From the NCBI GenBank assembly GCA_964023275.1, contig OZ029921.1:31346230-31410229 (forward strand): a stretch of 64,000 nucleotides of DNA, read 5' to 3'. The notes beneath the pieces are model-generated. The model did no database searches. It saw only the letters and a list, made by a program, of their open reading frames with translations, and had not been told where the DNA came from. Shown here in pieces: positions 30,722 to 64,000 of this stretch. The position numbers and the translations under genes are program-made. The DNA is from Norana najaformis (lineage: Eukaryota; Annelida; Clitellata; Crassiclitellata; Hormogastridae). The stretch's first letter is position 1. Each line of letters starts with the position of its first letter.

Positions 30722-31249
30722 ACCTTGTGATTTAATAACCTCGATGCCGGCATTTTGGGATTGCAGTTTTGTTCTGCTGGTCATTTGTAAATACCTTGTG
30801 CCCCCATGCAATATGCTGCAGCCTGTAAAGAGATAGGGGCAAATTATTGAACTGGTGTTGGGGAATACTTTCTTCAGTAGGGTGGGGTCCAAAGTAGAGC
30901 AATTTTGCGGACGTCCTTTATGTACGAACCCCAGAGTAGATTTTCAGTCCCAGTATTCTGTTATTACTCGAATATTTTGTGCAGTTATTTTTTGCACTTG
31001 CATGACCTAACTCGGAATAACAATACCAATTATTGGTGTTGAATGAAATTAACAAATGACCCGTGATTGATTCTAATGCATTGCCATTGATTGGTCTTAC
31101 TGTAACTACCTTGGTAGAAATGTTCTCCACAGTATATAAAGATTAAGTTTAGACTTGAAGTTATATTTATTATTATTTTATTATAAAAATGCAATTACTC
31201 CTCTTGGCTTCGTTGGCATCACTGCCCTGGTTGACTCATCGATTAAACT

Positions 31250-31470
31250 GTACGTCAAGGCGCCTCGGTGCGCGAGGATGCCGGTTCGCATATCGATAGT
31301 GGCTATATTTCAAAGATTTAAATCTCTGGCCTGCACGGTCCGTACACGGGGACCTTAAATGGCGTGGCACCCATTCAAACGGGCAGCGATGGTGAAGGAT
31401 CTCACCTGATAAATTCTTTGAAACAGGACCAGTGTCGAGGCCACATGGTCGCTATCTAAAACGGTGTACA
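31250..31470 (+). repeat. Dispersed repeat (copy 2), uninterrupted
   Basis: Same family as 7690-8060 but without the internal insertion. Left part GAGGATGCCGGTTCGCATATCG, right part GGCACCCATTCAAACGGGC and GTGAAGGATCTCACC. 'GCCGGTTCGCA' resembles a polymerase III B box only loosely. Confidence 0.65.
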
Positions 31471-32036
31471 CTTATGTTAACTGTAGTTAGGAAATGACCA
31501 AAGCAGTGAGCGCAGTGTGGCAACCGAACATCTACATCGTGTAGAGTGATAAACAATACCTCACTGAACAGCGACAAAACCCAAGTGTCTGGCTGTTGTT
31601 ATTCATGGTGGCAGCTGTTGTTGCTATCTGTGCATGTTTTAGCGGACAACCGTGGAAAGTCTAAATGTAGAAATGGAATTTCGAGCAGTCGTATCGAAGT
31701 CGATTCGATCGCTGGAAAATGATTCAGACGTCAATTTCAATCATTGCAAACGCAGAACAGTCTCCGCCAACACACAGAAGAACGACTGACTCGGCAGAAC
31801 ACAAGACTGGTGCGGCTGCGATTTCCGCAATCACGAACAGGTGGTTGTGCTATGGAAACGATCCGAGAAACGACCGATAAGCCAAACCGCCCCCTAGCGA
31901 GTGTAATACCTACTTCTGTCTGAATCTATTTTAGGCACCACGGCAGAAGTGCCGTGGTGCCGATGCGGTGCCAAAGTGTTTTCATGGCGAAGACTGTTCC
32001 GAATCCAGCAGCTTTTAACACAGCAAATTTTAATTT

Positions 32037-32530
32037 ATCGTAATCTCGAAATTTCGACAGCCCTCAACGAAGTCGCGGGAACCAGCTTATTCACAGGCGC
32101 TCAGTCAAGACAGAATCAATAGGCAGAATGTGTTCGGTTTCAGGTCAAGATCCAGGAGGCAGGCAGGCAGATGGTTACGGTGGATGGTGTTTTAAACTGG
32201 AGCGGGAAGAGTTAAGAAGAAGAGGAAGCATCAGGATAAGATGTTCGAAAAAGTAGTGTTTTCAGAATTGAGTGGAATACCTGTGCAGAGATTGCAAGAG
32301 GTGAAGTGTTGGTGAGTTCGTATGATGAATCAGATACTTGTCGTAATTCTGGCAGGAGTTTATTCCAGGTGGTGGAGCAGCCACGGCTATGGAGTGATTT
32401 CCAAATTTTAAGGATGACGACGGGAGGGCGAAGAAGTGTTAGGACAGAGGAGGACCGGGTTGAACGGAGTGGTTGGATTGTAAGTAACTGATGAAGATAA
32501 GAGGTTTGGGAGAATTCAACTGTGCTATAG
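32037..32530 (+). repeat. Long SINE-like dispersed element, second long copy
   Basis: Matches 19866-20470 in order: ATCGTAATCTCGAAATTTCG, CGGGAACCAGCTTATTCACA, GGTTTCAGGTCAAGATCCAG, GAGGTGAAGTGTTGGTGAGT, GATTTCCAAATTTTAAGGAT and GGTTGAACGGAGTGGTTGGA. The internal rich match over 350 bases defines the family body. Confidence 0.85.
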
Positions 32531-33164
32531 GTAAGCGATAGGACTTTATACTGTATGCTTTACGCTATCCTGTTGCCTTGACAACAGTATTTCACTGGAA
32601 ACAATATTTTATTAAGTGAAAAAAATAGAAACTCAAACAGCCTCTACTTACACCATTGTTATTCGGACAAAGCAAGACTTTGACGCAGCGGTAGAAAACG
32701 GTGTAGACAGAAGAGTTCTATTCTTAAAAACAAATTTACGCGGCCTGATCACGTGAACCAATCACAATCTACTTGGGAACTGATTTTCCCCGGTGCTGAT
32801 TGGGCCTCACACCGCCGGTGATACGGGACTGTTTGAATACACAGTTACACAACAAAGCGATTGCCGCACGAGTGTATACATGTTTTTCGGTACTGAACCG
32901 GATTAGGCCGTGTGTGATGGTTTCTCGGATACCCACTTGGCCTTCCCCGAATTTTCTCAACTCTGCGGATCGCTGAGCCAACCGATAATCTTTATGCGTT
33001 CATGCAACGTACACTAGATCAATCGGCGTCTCTCCATCGTTTCCTCTTGGATCTTGCGGCTGAAGCACAGACGAGAACAACAACTGGAGATGCCGAAAAT
33101 CTTTCCTGGTTTCATTGCAGCGGTTTCGGGGGGTGGAGTGGAACCGTTTGCGTAAAGAACTCGT

Positions 33165-33290
33165 TTCAAAGACCGCGAACCCGTACAATTATCCTCAATG
33201 ACCCGCGACATTCTTAGAAATTTAACTGGGAACTGTATAGTGTGAAGCCCACCCAAATGGGTGAAGTTCGCCCAAAAGGGTGAACCTCAC
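33165..33290 (+). repeat. Dispersed repeat, copy at 37540-37655
   Basis: Shared blocks are AAGACCGCGAACC, GACATTCTTAGAAATTTAAC, TGGGAA.TGTATAGTGTGAAG and AAATGGGTGAAGTTCGCCCA. The two copies lie on either side of the Wnt4 first exon, in direct orientation. Confidence 0.8.
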
Positions 33291-33420
33291 ACCTCAGCCA
33301 GTCACCGTTTGTGACAGACGTTTCTTCCCACTTCTACGACTGAACATTGTAACAATTCGCTTGGCTTCGATCCCTAAACGCAACGTTGAAAGCACAGTCA
33401 TCCTCCATACCGCTCTTTGC

Positions 33421-33546
33421 ATGTGTATGTATGTATGTATGTGTGTGTATGTATGTATGTATGTGTGTGTATGTAAGTGTGTATGTAAGTGTGTGTATGT
33501 ATGTACGTATGTATGTATGTGTGTATGTAAGTGTGTATGTATGTAG
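33421..33546. repeat. (TGTA)n/(TG)n microsatellite
   Basis: TATG and TGTG tetramers with TAAG variants. Confidence 0.95.
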
Positions 33547-33905
33547 CAGACTATTTGTATAGCGCCTTTTCACACTCTACCGTATGTGGAGTAACAGATG
33601 GCTAAGGTGCCAGCTGAATCTGTCCTGTGACGCAGCGAAGGTAATCGTCCAAAGGTGGCGCTTTCTTTATGGCCACAGGGTCAAAGGTCGCTGTCGTCTG
33701 CGCTCTTTGTGCGTAGGAGAGAGAAAGGCGCAGGGGAACGCTGGAGAGGGGTTACTTAAGGGGCAGGGCAGTTCTCAATTAAGTTGTTAAAAGAACAGCC
33801 CATCAGCGTCGGAGAGACACCCCGACGACTATTTTCTGTGCCTGTCTGTATTCAGTCTGTCTGTCTAATGGTCTCTGCATGCCTGTCTGTCTATCTGTGG
33901 TTGTT

Positions 33906-34011
<106 letters not shown>

Positions 34012-34170
34012 AGCGTGTGTCTGCTTTTCGAATAGAATGCGTACCAGTCGTCATTGTTGTTGCAGGAGAGATGACTTCGTTGAATTCTATCTTCGAAATC
34101 GTCCAGCATTTAACGTCTGTTCATCCCTATTTCGCATATTACAGTGGAATCATTGGCTGCGAACACCACA

Positions 34171-34255
34171 TAGGCCCAAGAGAGTGACCCCAGGGCCCAA
34201 GAGAGTGACCCCATGGCACAAGAGAGTGACCCCAGGGCACAAGAGAGTGACCCCA
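34171..34255. repeat. Minisatellite, 21-bp unit, four copies
   Basis: The unit is GGGC-CCAAGAGAGTGACCCCA with small changes (TGGCA, GGGCA). It is a multiple of three and open in several frames, but no gene context supports translation. Confidence 0.9.
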
Positions 34256-34419
34256 GAACGTGCGGTGCGACGAACCCGGGGACGGATGGACGAACGGGCG
34301 AGGGAGTTTGGGTAGCACAGAGTCGGCCAATTGAGAGGATGATTAATGAACGAAGTAGAGCGAGGTGTAGGTATCTGTTTTCGGGTCTGCCAGTCATTCA
34401 GTCAGTCAGTCACACGGTC

Positions 34420-35293
34420 GGCGGCTGCAAATAGCGGCAAGAGACACTTGGCAACAACAGCGACTGATCCAACGTCTCGTCTTTTTAGACCGAAGCCCCA
34501 ACGCACACACCCGTAACGCTCTCCGCCAGCAACTGCGGGGCCCGCGGCGGCTCGAGAGGTGTTTCGACTTTACTAATTGGCCGCCAGGCGGAGCTGCTGC
34601 GATCGCTGGGGGGGGGGGCGCAGACGGCGTCGGCAGCGGTGGAGGTTTCATTGCAAGTGTAACGGCGGTGGCGGCAGCGGTGTATCGGACAACGGCGGAG
34701 AAGGAAGCATGGAGTTCTACGGAGCGCTCGTATAGAGCGAGATAAAGTCAAGTGTGCCGGATAAAATCTTCCTCGATAAGGCTCTCTTGTTTCGACTTAA
34801 AACGCCGTCGACCTGGTAGAGCGATCGACGGTTCATGTTACCTTTGATTCTGGTCAGGAATTGGAGGATATGCGACTGTATAAGTAGTCCTAGGATTGCG
34901 AAGACTGAAGACAAGATAGTAGACTCGGCCAGTTGCGAGAGAAGGTCGATTGAGGATGAGATTTGTCGCAATCGTAATTGCCTTTTGAGTTACAGTCTCG
35001 CAAAAGTAGAAGCAGTTCGCTCATTTGAAGCTGCGTTTTCTAGAACATCGCACTTAGTTCCATTGTTGCGTGTAAGTCTACTTATTTCCCAAAAGTTCTC
35101 GGGTTCATTTCGCGTCCAGTTCGCTTTGGTTCCGAACAGAAACCTCAGCAGCTGAAGTGTGTCTTCGACGGATTGATACAGATGTTGCGTTGAAGGATAA
35201 AAGAGGAGAGTGCGTCTTGGATGCGAGGAGACGAGAGACGTCGGCGTCTTACCCCCCGCTGTGACTGCTTCTGACGACAGGACGATCGGGAAA
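34420..35293 (+). promoter_or_regulatory. CpG-rich region upstream of Wnt4, presumed promoter and 5' UTR
   Basis: Base composition changes sharply here: many CG dinucleotides, GGC/GCG-rich words (CGGCGGTGGCGGCAGCGG near 34664) and a run of about ten Gs near 34607. The surrounding spacer is AT-rich or microsatellite. It ends at the Wnt4 start codon. No TATA box is evident, as common for CpG-rich promoters. The transcription start cannot be placed. Confidence 0.45.
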
Positions 35294-63711
<28,418 letters not shown>

Positions 63712-64000
63712 ATAGACCGACTGTACGGCGCCATATAAATGATACCCGCATGTAATAGTACCATGAGAGTACCATTTGTTAGGTGTATACAACGCACACC
63801 CTTGGCACGTTGGCGGTAGTAGGCCTACCAGGTATATGTGATGTGCAGACAACGAACACTTAAAATGTAATGTGGCCAGAACGCTTACAGACACTTTATG
63901 TCTCCAGTCACTTACTGTGGTCTGTAGACAGCTAGACACTTCTGCCTGATTATCATAAAATGCCACAATAGTCGTCCAGCTGTAAGCTAGAGTTGGTTTA

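Overview
This is animal nuclear DNA. It contains spliced genes with GT-AG introns, a eukaryotic tRNA gene, many dispersed repeats and long microsatellites. The gene set (Wnt4, NOP2, HSD17B8, TPRG1L, a FAAP20-like gene) and the repeats ending in a 'GGCGCTATATAAAT'-type tail suggest a marine invertebrate, most likely a lophotrochozoan such as a mollusc. That taxonomic guess is weak. All exon models below were built by eye from splice signals, reading phase and protein similarity. Each of the five models closes in frame from ATG to stop.

Layout. 1-3900: gene-free, AT-rich DNA with decayed repeats, including a hAT-like relic. 3901-7331 (minus): TPRG1L-like gene, 4 exons. 8662-13214 (plus): HSD17B8, 7 exons, head-to-head with TPRG1L. 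13716-17582 (minus): FAAP20-like gene, 4 exons, tail-to-tail with HSD17B8 and with 3' ends that probably overlap. 18784-18856 (plus): tRNA-Val(CAC). 20734-29779 (plus): NOP2, 14 exons. 29780-35293: repeat-rich spacer ending in a CpG-rich stretch. 35294-63711 (plus): Wnt4, 4 exons over 28.4 kb. Its three large introns are filled with microsatellites, minisatellites, SINEs, an inverted-repeat DNA transposon, a hAT relic and a 5'-truncated LINE with a clear 12-bp target-site duplication.

The first four genes form a compact housekeeping block of divergent and convergent pairs: a membrane-traffic/synaptic-type protein, a mitochondrial fatty-acid synthesis reductase, a Fanconi-pathway ubiquitin reader and a 25S/28S rRNA cytosine methyltransferase. 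Wnt4 is a signalling gene in a much looser repeat landscape. They show no common pathway. Three of the five human counterparts (WNT4, FAAP20, TPRG1L) lie on human 1p36, so part of this cluster may reflect ancient linkage.

The most notable observation is a complete FAAP20-like gene whose C-terminal ubiquitin-binding zinc finger matches the human one in ligand spacing and in its terminal tryptophan, in what appears to be an invertebrate genome. I found no CRISPR array, operon or other prokaryotic system.
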